Source of the DNA: JANQIO01 sp038746745
GTDB lineage: Bacteria > Pseudomonadota > Gammaproteobacteria > Pseudomonadales > Halieaceae
Length of the DNA stretch: 64,000 bases
NCBI GenBank assembly: GCA_038746745.1
Contig: JBCDKJ010000007.1
Coordinates: 22,195-86,194, forward strand
Direction of reading: 5' to 3'
Shown: one piece after another, positions 1 to 6,927 of the stretch
Numbering within the stretch: the first letter of the stretch is position 1
How the letters are laid out: the number at the start of each line of letters is the position of its first letter
Made by a program: the position numbers and the translations under genes
Notes under the pieces: generated by a model
What the model was told of the DNA's origin: nothing
Seen by the model: only the letters and a program-made list of their open reading frames with translations
Database searches by the model: none

Positions 1-495
1 GTCTCGCTAAAGCGACTGACGGACACCCAGGCATTTGGCGTGGGCGGCCGTATCTCCCTGCAGACACTGAATAGCGCCGATACTGCAGCGCTGCGCTGGA
101 GACAGGACGCGCCCGGACAAGTCGTCCTCACCTTGTCCGGCCCCCTGGGGTTGCAGCGAACGCGGCTGGAACAGCGCGGTGACCAGATCTTCTTACAGCA
201 GGACGGCAAAATGCGGCGCTACGACCCGCAGCAGGCATTGTACTCGCAGGGCTTTGAATGGGCGCTACCCCTTGCCGAACTGAGCTGGTGGTTGCGCGGT
301 CTCGCAGCCCCGGATCAACCTTCCACTGCTACCCATGACCGAGGACAGCTAGTGCATCTTGCGCAGTCGGGGTGGTCTCTCGACTTTGAGGAGTACCAGC
401 GCGTGGACAGTCTGATGCTACCTCGACGCATCCGCTTTTACCGCGAACAGGTCAGTGGCAAGATACTGCTGAAAGACTGGACCCTACCTTTGTGA
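1..495 (+). CDS. lolB: Outer-membrane lipoprotein LolB, 5' partial
   Basis: The C-terminal part of LolB, the outer-membrane lipoprotein that receives lipoproteins from the periplasmic carrier LolA and inserts them in the outer membrane. The reading frame is open from the first base of the window, so the signal peptide and lipobox lie outside. The visible part has the family's Trp/Leu-rich strands, the SWWLRGL stretch near the middle and a C-terminal end of the R-I-R-F-Y…L-L-K-D-W type. It sits directly before ispE, the usual gammaproteobacterial order, and its stop overlaps the ispE start. Identification rests on residue pattern plus this synteny. Confidence 0.85.
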   Translation, partial: VSLKRLTDTQAFGVGGRISLQTLNSADTAALRWRQDAPGQVVLTLSGPLGLQRTRLEQRGDQIFLQQDGKMRRYDPQQALYSQGFEWALPLAELSWWLRGLAAPDQPSTATHDRGQLVHLAQSGWSLDFEEYQRVDSLMLPRRIRFYREQVSGKILLKDWTLPL

Positions 496-1361
496 CCCAC
501 ACTGCCAGCGGATCATCGCTAGTACTCACCTCGCCCGCGAAACTCAATCTGTTTCTCCATATCACGGGCCGTCGCGCGGATGGCTACCACGAGCTGCAAA
601 CCGCTTTTCAACTGTTGGACTATGGCGACCAGATACGAGTCGCAAGCCATGATGCGCCAGATATTCAGCTGAGCTGCCCCGGCGTGAACGTCGCCATGAC
701 AGATAATCTGGCTTATCGCGCAGCAGCCCTGCTGCAAACGCAGACCGAGCATGCACAGGGCGCCAGGATTGCCATAGAGAAGCACATCCCGGCCGGCGGT
801 GGCCTGGGCGGCGGCAGCTCAAATGCCGCCGCAGTGTTGCTGGCACTGAATCACCTTTGGCGCTTGGATCTCACACCAGAACAACTGTGCGAACTGGGAC
901 TGAGCCTGGGCGCAGACGTGCCAGTATTTGTTCGCGGCTATAGCGCCTGGGCGGAAGGAGTTGGCGAGGAGCTGTCACCCCTGGATCTGCCGGAAAAACA
1001 CTTTTTGGTGGTGGCTCCCGAATGCAGCGTTGCTACCGCTGAGGTTTTTAAACACCGGGAATTGACACGTAACACCGCTCCCATCACAATAGCGACCTTT
1101 TTTGCGGCGGGTGGGCAAAATGACTGCGAAAGCGTTGTCAGATCGCTCTACCCTGAAGTCGATAACGCACTGAATTTATTGAAAAATTTTGGAACCGCCA
1201 GACTCACAGGAACCGGCGGTTGTGTGTTTTTGACCTGCGACAGCGAGGCTGCGGCGAAGGCCGTGCAAGCACAGCTTCCGTCTGATTGGCGGAGCTTTAT
1301 TGCGGCGGGCATCAACCGCTCACCGGTTCTGGACGCGCTTCAGTGCGCGCTGTCACCATAA
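492..1361 (+). CDS. ispE: 4-diphosphocytidyl-2-C-methyl-D-erythritol kinase
   Basis: GHMP-family kinase that phosphorylates CDP-methylerythritol in the non-mevalonate (MEP) isoprenoid pathway; cytoplasmic. The GTG start overlaps the lolB stop (GTGA), which implies translational coupling. At 289 aa it has normal family length. Visible motifs are the N-terminal PAKLNLFL with Lys17, the glycine-rich ATP loop PAGGGLGGGSSNAA at residues 100–113, and LGADVPVF with the catalytic Asp142. The C-terminal TGTGGCVF is the third GHMP motif. It is followed closely by tRNA-Gln and prs. Confidence 0.96.
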   Translation: MTHTASGSSLVLTSPAKLNLFLHITGRRADGYHELQTAFQLLDYGDQIRVASHDAPDIQLSCPGVNVAMTDNLAYRAAALLQTQTEHAQGARIAIEKHIPAGGGLGGGSSNAAAVLLALNHLWRLDLTPEQLCELGLSLGADVPVFVRGYSAWAEGVGEELSPLDLPEKHFLVVAPECSVATAEVFKHRELTRNTAPITIATFFAAGGQNDCESVVRSLYPEVDNALNLLKNFGTARLTGTGGCVFLTCDSEAAAKAVQAQLPSDWRSFIAAGINRSPVLDALQCALSP

Positions 1362-1374
1362 GCTGTTAAACAAA

Positions 1375-1449
1375 TGGGGTGTCGCCAAGTGGCAAGGCAC
1401 CGGGTTTTGATCCCGGCATTCGCAGGTTCGAATCCTGCCACCCCAGCCA
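1375..1449 (+). tRNA. tRNA-Gln (anticodon TTG)
   Basis: A 75-nt cloverleaf. The acceptor arm TGGGGTG pairs at the 3' end, the anticodon stem-loop CCGGG-TTTTGAT-CCCGG presents TTG, the T-arm contains GGTTCGAATCC, and the terminal CCA is encoded. The sequence closely follows the well-known enterobacterial tRNA-Gln pattern. It lies between ispE and prs, a common place for this tRNA in gammaproteobacteria. Confidence 0.96.
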
Positions 1450-1525
1450 TTTTCTGTCAGCCAGGTAGCCACCAGCGTGATAGCAACCCGGTAACGACGG
1501 CAACAGCAGGTAGAAGGAACCGACT

Positions 1526-2473
1526 GTGACCGCAAAAATGATGGTGTTTTCTGGCAATGCCAACCCGGAGCTTGCTGCCAGAGTCACTCGAAAATTACAC
1601 ATTCCGCTGGGCAACGCTGACGTAGGACGCTTCAGCGATGGCGAGGTCGCGGTGGAAATCAACGAAAATGTCCGCGGTAAGGATGTGTTCGTGCTGCAGT
1701 CTACCTGCGCGCCGACTAACGACAATCTGATGGAACTGATTGTCATGATCGACGCGCTGAAGCGAGCATCAGCGACCCGGATTACGGCTGTAGTGCCCTA
1801 CTTCGGTTACTCCAGACAAGACCGTCGAGTGCGATCTGCGCGCGTCCCGATCAGCGCCAAAGTGGTAGCTGACATGATGGTCAGCGTCGGTGTCGACCGG
1901 GTGCTGACCGTAGATTTGCATGCGGAGCAGATCCAGGGCTTTTTTACCTGCCCGGTGGACAATATTTATGGGTCGCCAGTACTCAATGATGACATCGAGC
2001 GCTGCGATTACACGGATCTGATCGTGGTCTCGCCGGACATCGGCGGTGTGGTCAGAGCCAGGGCAGTGGCCAAACAGCTTAATGAGGTTGACCTGGCTAT
2101 CATCGACAAGCGTCGCCCGCAGGCCAACGAGGCCCAGGTGATGAATATTATTGGCGATGTCGACGGACGCACCTGCCTGCTGGTTGACGATATGGTGGAT
2201 ACCGCCGGTACGCTTTGCAAAGCAGCGGATGCACTGAAGGAAAAAGGTGCCGAAAAAGTTGTCGCCTATTGCACCCACCCGGTGCTTTCCGGCAACGCTA
2301 TAGACAATGTCAACAACAGTCAGTTGGATGAGCTGGTCGTGACAGACACGATCCCGCTAAACGGTGCAGCCGATAGCTGCCCGCGTATTCGCCAGTTGAC
2401 GATTGCTGACCTGCTGGCAGAGGCCATGCGCAGAGTCAGCAACGAAGAATCCATTAGTGCGCTGTTCTCTTGA
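1526..2473 (+). CDS. prs: Ribose-phosphate pyrophosphokinase (PRPP synthetase)
   Basis: Makes PRPP from ribose 5-phosphate and ATP for nucleotide, His, Trp and NAD synthesis; cytoplasmic. At 315 aa it equals the usual bacterial class I length. Visible motifs are YFGYSRQDRR (residues 92–101, ATP loop), the metal-binding DLHAEQIQGFF (130–140) and the PRPP-binding VDDMVDTAGTL (220–230). The start is GTG at 1526, preceded at about 8 nt by AGAAGGA; an in-frame ATG lies four codons in. A strong hairpin overlaps the stop codon. Confidence 0.97.
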   Translation: MTAKMMVFSGNANPELAARVTRKLHIPLGNADVGRFSDGEVAVEINENVRGKDVFVLQSTCAPTNDNLMELIVMIDALKRASATRITAVVPYFGYSRQDRRVRSARVPISAKVVADMMVSVGVDRVLTVDLHAEQIQGFFTCPVDNIYGSPVLNDDIERCDYTDLIVVSPDIGGVVRARAVAKQLNEVDLAIIDKRRPQANEAQVMNIIGDVDGRTCLLVDDMVDTAGTLCKAADALKEKGAEKVVAYCTHPVLSGNAIDNVNNSQLDELVVTDTIPLNGAADSCPRIRQLTIADLLAEAMRRVSNEESISALFS

Positions 2474-2487
2474 GGAACAGCGCGTTT
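2459..2487 (+). terminator. Hairpin at the prs stop codon, possible terminator or attenuator
   Basis: A 9-bp perfect stem, GCGCTGTTC (2459–2467) with GAACAGCGC (2475–2483), with a 7-nt loop that contains the TGA stop, followed by a short GTTT. The T-run is weak, so it may act as a partial terminator or as an mRNA-end stabiliser between prs and rplY. Confidence 0.5.
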
Positions 2488-2548
2488 AGCAACCCACTGA
2501 GGACGCCGGTCGCAGGCCACTCAGTGCTATATCAAAGGAGTGCAGACA

Positions 2549-3229
2549 ATGTCTGACGCATTTGAACTAAATGTCGAACTCCGAGAGGACACGGGGAAAG
2601 GTGCGAGCCGCCGCCTGCGTCGTCTCTCGGGTCAAGTCCCCGCCATACTGTACGGAGGCGACAAGCCGCCGCAGCCTCTTTCCGTGGTTCGCAAGGACCT
2701 GGAGAAAGCGCTGGAAAACGAGGCTTTTTACTCTCACGTTCTGACACTGCAGGTCGACGGTGGCGCGCAGAAAGCTATCCTCAAGGACTTACAGCGCCAC
2801 CCCGCCAAGGATCGCGTCTTGCACGCGGATTTTTTGCGGGTCAGCGACAATGTGGCGATCAAAATCAGTGTGCCGATTCATTTCATCAATGAAGACACGG
2901 CGCCGGGGGTAAAACTGGAAGGTGGTATCGTCCAGCACGCGGTAACTGAGATTGAAATTCAGTGTCTGCCGGGTGATATGCCCGAGTACATCGAAGCAGA
3001 CCTTGGCGCTCTGAATATTGGCGACAATATTCACCTGTCCGACCTCACTTTCCCCGCAGGCGTGGAGTCCACTGCGCTGAGCGTAGGTGATGAACAGGAC
3101 CTGATGGTCGCTAGCGTGATCGCGCCGCGCGCTGTCGCCGCTGAGGAAAGCTCAGAAGAAGCACCTTCCGCCGATGACGCACCAGCAGCCAGCGATGGCG
3201 ATGCTGGCGAAGAAGACAGCGAAGGCTAA
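2549..3229 (+). CDS. rplY: 50S ribosomal protein L25 (CTC-type, long form)
   Basis: Ribosomal protein that binds 5S rRNA. This is the long 226-aa form, with an N-terminal L25 beta-barrel (about residues 4–95) and a C-terminal TL5/CTC beta domain (about 100–190). The tail after about residue 195 is rich in Glu, Asp, Ser and Ala and looks disordered. ATG at 2549 is chosen because AAAGGAG at 2534–2540 sits 8 nt upstream; an upstream in-frame GTG at 2540 overlaps that ribosome binding site and is rejected. The order prs–rplY–pth–ychF is conserved in gammaproteobacteria. A clear terminator follows. Confidence 0.96.
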   Translation: MSDAFELNVELREDTGKGASRRLRRLSGQVPAILYGGDKPPQPLSVVRKDLEKALENEAFYSHVLTLQVDGGAQKAILKDLQRHPAKDRVLHADFLRVSDNVAIKISVPIHFINEDTAPGVKLEGGIVQHAVTEIEIQCLPGDMPEYIEADLGALNIGDNIHLSDLTFPAGVESTALSVGDEQDLMVASVIAPRAVAAEESSEEAPSADDAPAASDGDAGEEDSEG

Positions 3230-3243
3230 GCTCGCACCTGAAG

Positions 3244-3266
3244 CGCCGCCCCAGGGCGGCGTTTTT
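3244..3266 (+). terminator. Rho-independent terminator after rplY
   Basis: Stem CGCCGCC (3244–3250) pairs with GGCGGCG (3255–3261) around the tetraloop CCAG and is followed directly by TTTTT. It is a compact GC-rich intrinsic terminator 14 nt after the rplY stop. Confidence 0.9.
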
Positions 3267-3315
3267 CTCACATTCCACGTTAACTCCCAGCGCAACGGTG
3301 TGACGCCATCGCGAT

Positions 3316-3918
3316 ATGACGCTTCAGCTAATTGTTGGCCTGGGTAATCCTGGCGACCGTTATCAGGGCACCCGTCACAATGCGGGTGCTGATTTTGTTA
3401 CTGCGGTGGCAGCCCAATATGGTGCCAGACTTGCCGTGGAATCACGGTTTTTTGGCGAGGCCGCCAGGGTGCAGACATCCACGCTGGATCTGCGTCTGCT
3501 CATACCTACAACGTTTATGAACCACAGTGGGCAGAGCGTATCGGCCATGGCCACATTTTTCAAAATTCCCGCCGAGGCCATTCTGATTGCGCATGACGAG
3601 TTGGACTTCGAACCCGGCGTCGCCCGTCTGAAACGCGGTGGCGGTCACGGTGGTCACAACGGGCTACGCGACATCAGCAAGCCACTGGGTGAGAACACCA
3701 TGCGGCTGCGTTTGGGTATTGGACATCCTGGCCACGCCAGGGACGTCAGCGACTACGTGCTGGCACGGCCCTCGCAGACGGACCGACAACGAATCGATGA
3801 CGGCATTGTCGAGGCGTTGAGGGTATTGCCGGGACTTGCAGCGGGTGAGTGGAACCACGCTGTGCAGCAACTTCACAGCGCAACACCCTCCAACCCTGCC
3901 AACAATGAAGAGGACTGA
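3316..3918 (+). CDS. pth: Peptidyl-tRNA hydrolase
   Basis: Cleaves peptidyl-tRNA released from stalled ribosomes, recycling tRNA; cytoplasmic. At 200 aa it has typical family length. The active-site residues known in the family are all visible at near-canonical positions: Asn11 in GLGNPG, His21 in TRHNAG, Asn69 in TFMNHSG, Asp94 in HDELD and Asn115 in HGGHNGLRD. The ATG start has only a weak ribosome binding site. It lies 6 bp before ychF, so the two are co-transcribed. Confidence 0.97.
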   Translation: MTLQLIVGLGNPGDRYQGTRHNAGADFVTAVAAQYGARLAVESRFFGEAARVQTSTLDLRLLIPTTFMNHSGQSVSAMATFFKIPAEAILIAHDELDFEPGVARLKRGGGHGGHNGLRDISKPLGENTMRLRLGIGHPGHARDVSDYVLARPSQTDRQRIDDGIVEALRVLPGLAAGEWNHAVQQLHSATPSNPANNEED

Positions 3919-3924
3919 ACCAGC

Positions 3925-5019
3925 ATGGGATTCAAGTGTGGCATCGTCGGTTTGCCCAACGTGGGCAAGTCCACCCTGTTCAATGCGTTGACCCAGGCGG
4001 GCATTGACGCAGAGAACTTTCCCTTTTGCACGATTGAACCCAATGCAGGCGTCGTGGCGGTGCCCGATCCGCGCCAGGATAAGATCTCGGCGATCGTAAA
4101 GCCTGAAAAAGAGATCGCCACCACCATGGAGTTTGTCGACATCGCCGGCCTGGTGGCTGGCGCTTCAAAAGGCGAAGGATTAGGTAACCAGTTTCTGGCC
4201 AACATCCGCGAAACCGATGCCATCGCCCACGTGGTGCGCTGCTTCGAAGACGATAATGTTATCCACGTGGCCAACCGGGTAGACCCCGCTAGCGATATCG
4301 AAGTCATCAATACGGAGCTCGCTCTGGCGGACCTAGAGAGCTGTGAGAAGCAGCTTCAGCGGGTCATCAGAACGGCTAAAAGCGGCGACAAGGAAGCCGT
4401 CGCAATGAAAGGATTGCTTGAAGACGTTCTGATTCCTCAGCTCAATGAGGCAAAGCCCGTTCGCGCACTGTCTTTAGATGCAAACCAGCAGGCGCTGGTG
4501 CGCGGTCTGCATCTGCTGACCAGCAAGCCCACTATGTACATTGCCAACGTGGACGAAGACGGTCTCGCCGGGAATTCATGGACACAGCAGCTAGAGGATA
4601 TTGCCGCCGCAGAAGATGCCGTTGTTGTCGTCATCTGCAATAAGCTGGAGGCGGAAATCGCGGAGCTGGACGCAGAGGAGCGAGCCGAGTTTCTGGGAGA
4701 GCTCGGACTGGCAGAGGCAGGGCTGGACCGCGTGATCCGAGCGGGCTACGAATTGCTGGGCCTGCATACTTACTTTACCGCTGGCCCCAAGGAAGTTCGC
4801 GCCTGGACCGTCAAAGTCGGATCTACGGCGCCAGAGGCGGCCGGCGTAATCCACACCGATTTTCAAAAGGGCTTCATCCGGGCTGAAGTCGTCGGCTACA
4901 ACGACTACATCAACCACGCAGGCGAACAAGGCGCGAAAGACGCTGGCCGCTGGCGCCTCGAGGGCAAGGAGTACGTTGTTGCAGACGGCGACGTCATCCA
5001 TTTTCGTTTCAATGTCTAA
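3925..5019 (+). CDS. ychF: Redox-regulated ATPase/GTPase YchF (OLA1 family)
   Basis: TRAFAC-class P-loop NTPase that associates with ribosomes and is linked to oxidative-stress regulation in other bacteria. It has 364 aa, the normal length. Visible features are the Walker A loop GLPNVGKST (residues 9–17), the switch-II region VDIAGLVAGAS (71–81), the NVDE-type base-recognition segment in the middle, and a C-terminal TGS domain (about 280–362) with the conserved HTDFQKGFIRAEV stretch. It follows pth by 6 bp, the classical pth–ychF pair. Confidence 0.97.
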   Translation: MGFKCGIVGLPNVGKSTLFNALTQAGIDAENFPFCTIEPNAGVVAVPDPRQDKISAIVKPEKEIATTMEFVDIAGLVAGASKGEGLGNQFLANIRETDAIAHVVRCFEDDNVIHVANRVDPASDIEVINTELALADLESCEKQLQRVIRTAKSGDKEAVAMKGLLEDVLIPQLNEAKPVRALSLDANQQALVRGLHLLTSKPTMYIANVDEDGLAGNSWTQQLEDIAAAEDAVVVVICNKLEAEIAELDAEERAEFLGELGLAEAGLDRVIRAGYELLGLHTYFTAGPKEVRAWTVKVGSTAPEAAGVIHTDFQKGFIRAEVVGYNDYINHAGEQGAKDAGRWRLEGKEYVVADGDVIHFRFNV

Positions 5020-5474
5020 GCCTGCCGGATCTAAACTGGACGCCTCCGCGTGGTCACAGGACGCTCTCTCCCTTCCAAAAGTGTGCGCCAGTTCACAACC
5101 TGAGCAAATATTGGTACCTACTAGCCTTGTGAGCGCCTCACCCCAAACCTAGCATTGGCTTAGTTTTTACCGGGTTTAGGGAGTACACTTGGCGTGTTTT
5201 GGGTGTCCTTCACATATGTGCAGGGCCAACAAATAGGCTGAGTTCGACGCAAGTGCGCCAGGCGATCTTCAAGCGGTGTCCGTCCAGCGTACAACCGGCT
5301 TTCCTGACCAAGCGTCCGCAAAACCCTGACTGCATGGAGCAAAGGCATGAGTGCTGATGCTGACCTTACAGTCCGGGCTAAAACCTGCGGGGACTAGATA
5401 TGGATTTGGTTAGGTTTCGGTAAGTTAAGCCAAGAGAAGCGACAGAAGCCACGGCTAACAGGGACGGGGCAACC
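5020..5474. other. 455-bp non-coding stretch upstream of the surface-protein operon
   Basis: No credible gene is seen; a 62-codon minus-strand frame here lacks a start signal and family resemblance. The stretch separates ychF from the TPR/beta-barrel gene and presumably holds the operon promoter and a long leader. One near-consensus CRP-type box is listed separately. I saw no clear intrinsic terminator for ychF and no riboswitch fold that I could recognise. Confidence 0.6.
5082..5097. promoter_or_regulatory. CRP-type binding site (9/10)
   Basis: TGTGC-GCCAGT-TCACA matches the CRP/Vfr consensus TGTGA-N6-TCACA at nine of ten core positions. It lies about 390 bp before the start of the TPR/beta-barrel gene, in the only intergenic space upstream of that operon. 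Taken alone it is modest evidence; its value comes from the perfect box at 15991–16006 in the same cluster and the adenylate cyclase encoded between them. Confidence 0.45.
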
Positions 5475-6917
5475 ATGATGGGCACAGAACCGAGCGGTAC
5501 AGGGACAGTTCGGTACGTAAACATTCGCTACCTAAGTAAAGGTGGGCGCGGCATCGCGTTGCTGGTCTCCATCGTCCTGCTGGCCATGTCCTCGCTTACT
5601 CTTACCATCGGCGCCAGTGCACAGAGCGCGGATTCAGCAACAACTTCCGCAGATCAGGGCGCTCTCACCGAGTCCCAGATTGACGCACTGCTGCGCAATG
5701 CTCGTCAGCTGGTTCTGAATGGCATGATGCAGCCCGCCTTTGATGCCCTCAGCCCCAATGAGCTGCAGCTAGCGGGGAACCCTGACTACGATTACTTGTA
5801 CGGCACCGCGGCGCTGGATACCGGTCACCCCGATCTTGCGGTGTTTGCTCTGGAGCGTGTGCTGGAAGAAAAGCCCTCTTTTGCGGGCGCACGGCTGGAG
5901 TTGGCGCGGGCGTACTTTGCGCTGGGCAATAACGAATCCGCGCGTTATCACTTCGACTATTTACAGGGCCAGAACCCACCACCGAACGTGCAGGCCGCGA
6001 TTACCAGCTACCTGCGCGCCATCGACCGCGTCGCCGCCGCCTACCAGCCTATACATATTCCCAGTTTCGCAGCCGGGTTCGGCTTCGATAGCAACGCCAA
6101 CGCCTCTACTGATGTAGAGCAGTTTCTGGGCTTCGTACTGGACGGCAATAACGTCGAGACTGACTCGTCCTTCTATCACGCTACGCTGGCTGACTATTAC
6201 AGCCGGCCACTCACACCAGAGATGAAACTGCTTCTAACCGGTGCGATCAGTCAGCGTAACTACCCCGACGCGAGCTTCGTAAATGCCACCGACGTCAACG
6301 CCAATGTTGGCGTGGAATGGAACTTTGGCGATACCAAGATCATCCCTACAGTTGGCGCCGCCTTCAATTGGCTGGACGGCGACGGCAACCTCAACCGTTA
6401 TACCAGCGACGTTGCGGTAAGCCATTTCCTCAACAGCGACTGGAAACTTCTAGGTGGCCTTACCGCTGCCGCCTGGCGCTTTACGGACGATCTCGATTTC
6501 CGTGACGCCAATATTTACAACGCACGCGCCGGCTTTGAGCACTATCTCGACCCAGCGAGCGGCAGTGTGATATCCGCTATGGCCATGGTCGGCATTGACG
6601 ACACTACAGACAGTGCATCACCGTTCGACAATGACCGCTGGGCACTGACCGTGTCGGGCAGTCGGCTGGTAGCGCCACGTATGCTGATGAGCGTCAACGC
6701 AGGCGCGAGAAGTACCGAGTTCAACGGACTGTTCTTCGGTGAACAGCGCGAGGACGATTTGCTCACCGCTTCGTTGTCGCTGCAGACGTTTGACTGGCCT
6801 GGTGAGGGCTGGCGCACGATCGCGCGACTCGCCTATACCGACGTCGAATCCACTATTGATCTGTATACCTACGATCGCGCGGAAGTCGGCCTGACCTTCT
6901 ATCGCGCCTTCGAATGA
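5475..6917 (+). CDS. TPR plus outer-membrane beta-barrel protein, Slam/DUF560-like
   Basis: Exported 480-aa protein, first gene of a three-gene operon. An N-terminal hydrophobic segment (about residues 26–47) ends in GASAQS, a plausible signal-peptidase site. Residues 66–186 are helical repeats of TPR type, with the pattern LYGTAALDTGHPDLAVFALE and LARAYFALGNNESARYHF. From about 196 (GFGFDSNANAS) to the end are alternating amphipathic strands closing with YDRAEVGLTFYRAF, an aromatic-terminated outer-membrane barrel. TPR plus C-terminal barrel at about 480 aa is the architecture of surface lipoprotein assembly modifiers (Slam), which move cargo across the outer membrane. The next gene could be the cargo. 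The family call is by pattern only. Confidence 0.6.
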   Translation: MMGTEPSGTGTVRYVNIRYLSKGGRGIALLVSIVLLAMSSLTLTIGASAQSADSATTSADQGALTESQIDALLRNARQLVLNGMMQPAFDALSPNELQLAGNPDYDYLYGTAALDTGHPDLAVFALERVLEEKPSFAGARLELARAYFALGNNESARYHFDYLQGQNPPPNVQAAITSYLRAIDRVAAAYQPIHIPSFAAGFGFDSNANASTDVEQFLGFVLDGNNVETDSSFYHATLADYYSRPLTPEMKLLLTGAISQRNYPDASFVNATDVNANVGVEWNFGDTKIIPTVGAAFNWLDGDGNLNRYTSDVAVSHFLNSDWKLLGGLTAAAWRFTDDLDFRDANIYNARAGFEHYLDPASGSVISAMAMVGIDDTTDSASPFDNDRWALTVSGSRLVAPRMLMSVNAGARSTEFNGLFFGEQREDDLLTASLSLQTFDWPGEGWRTIARLAYTDVESTIDLYTYDRAEVGLTFYRAFE

Positions 6918-6927
6918 GAGACTCGTC

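Noticed and set aside
5160..5474. Cyclic-di-GMP or other riboswitch in the long leader
   Set aside because: I could not find the conserved cores of known riboswitch classes.
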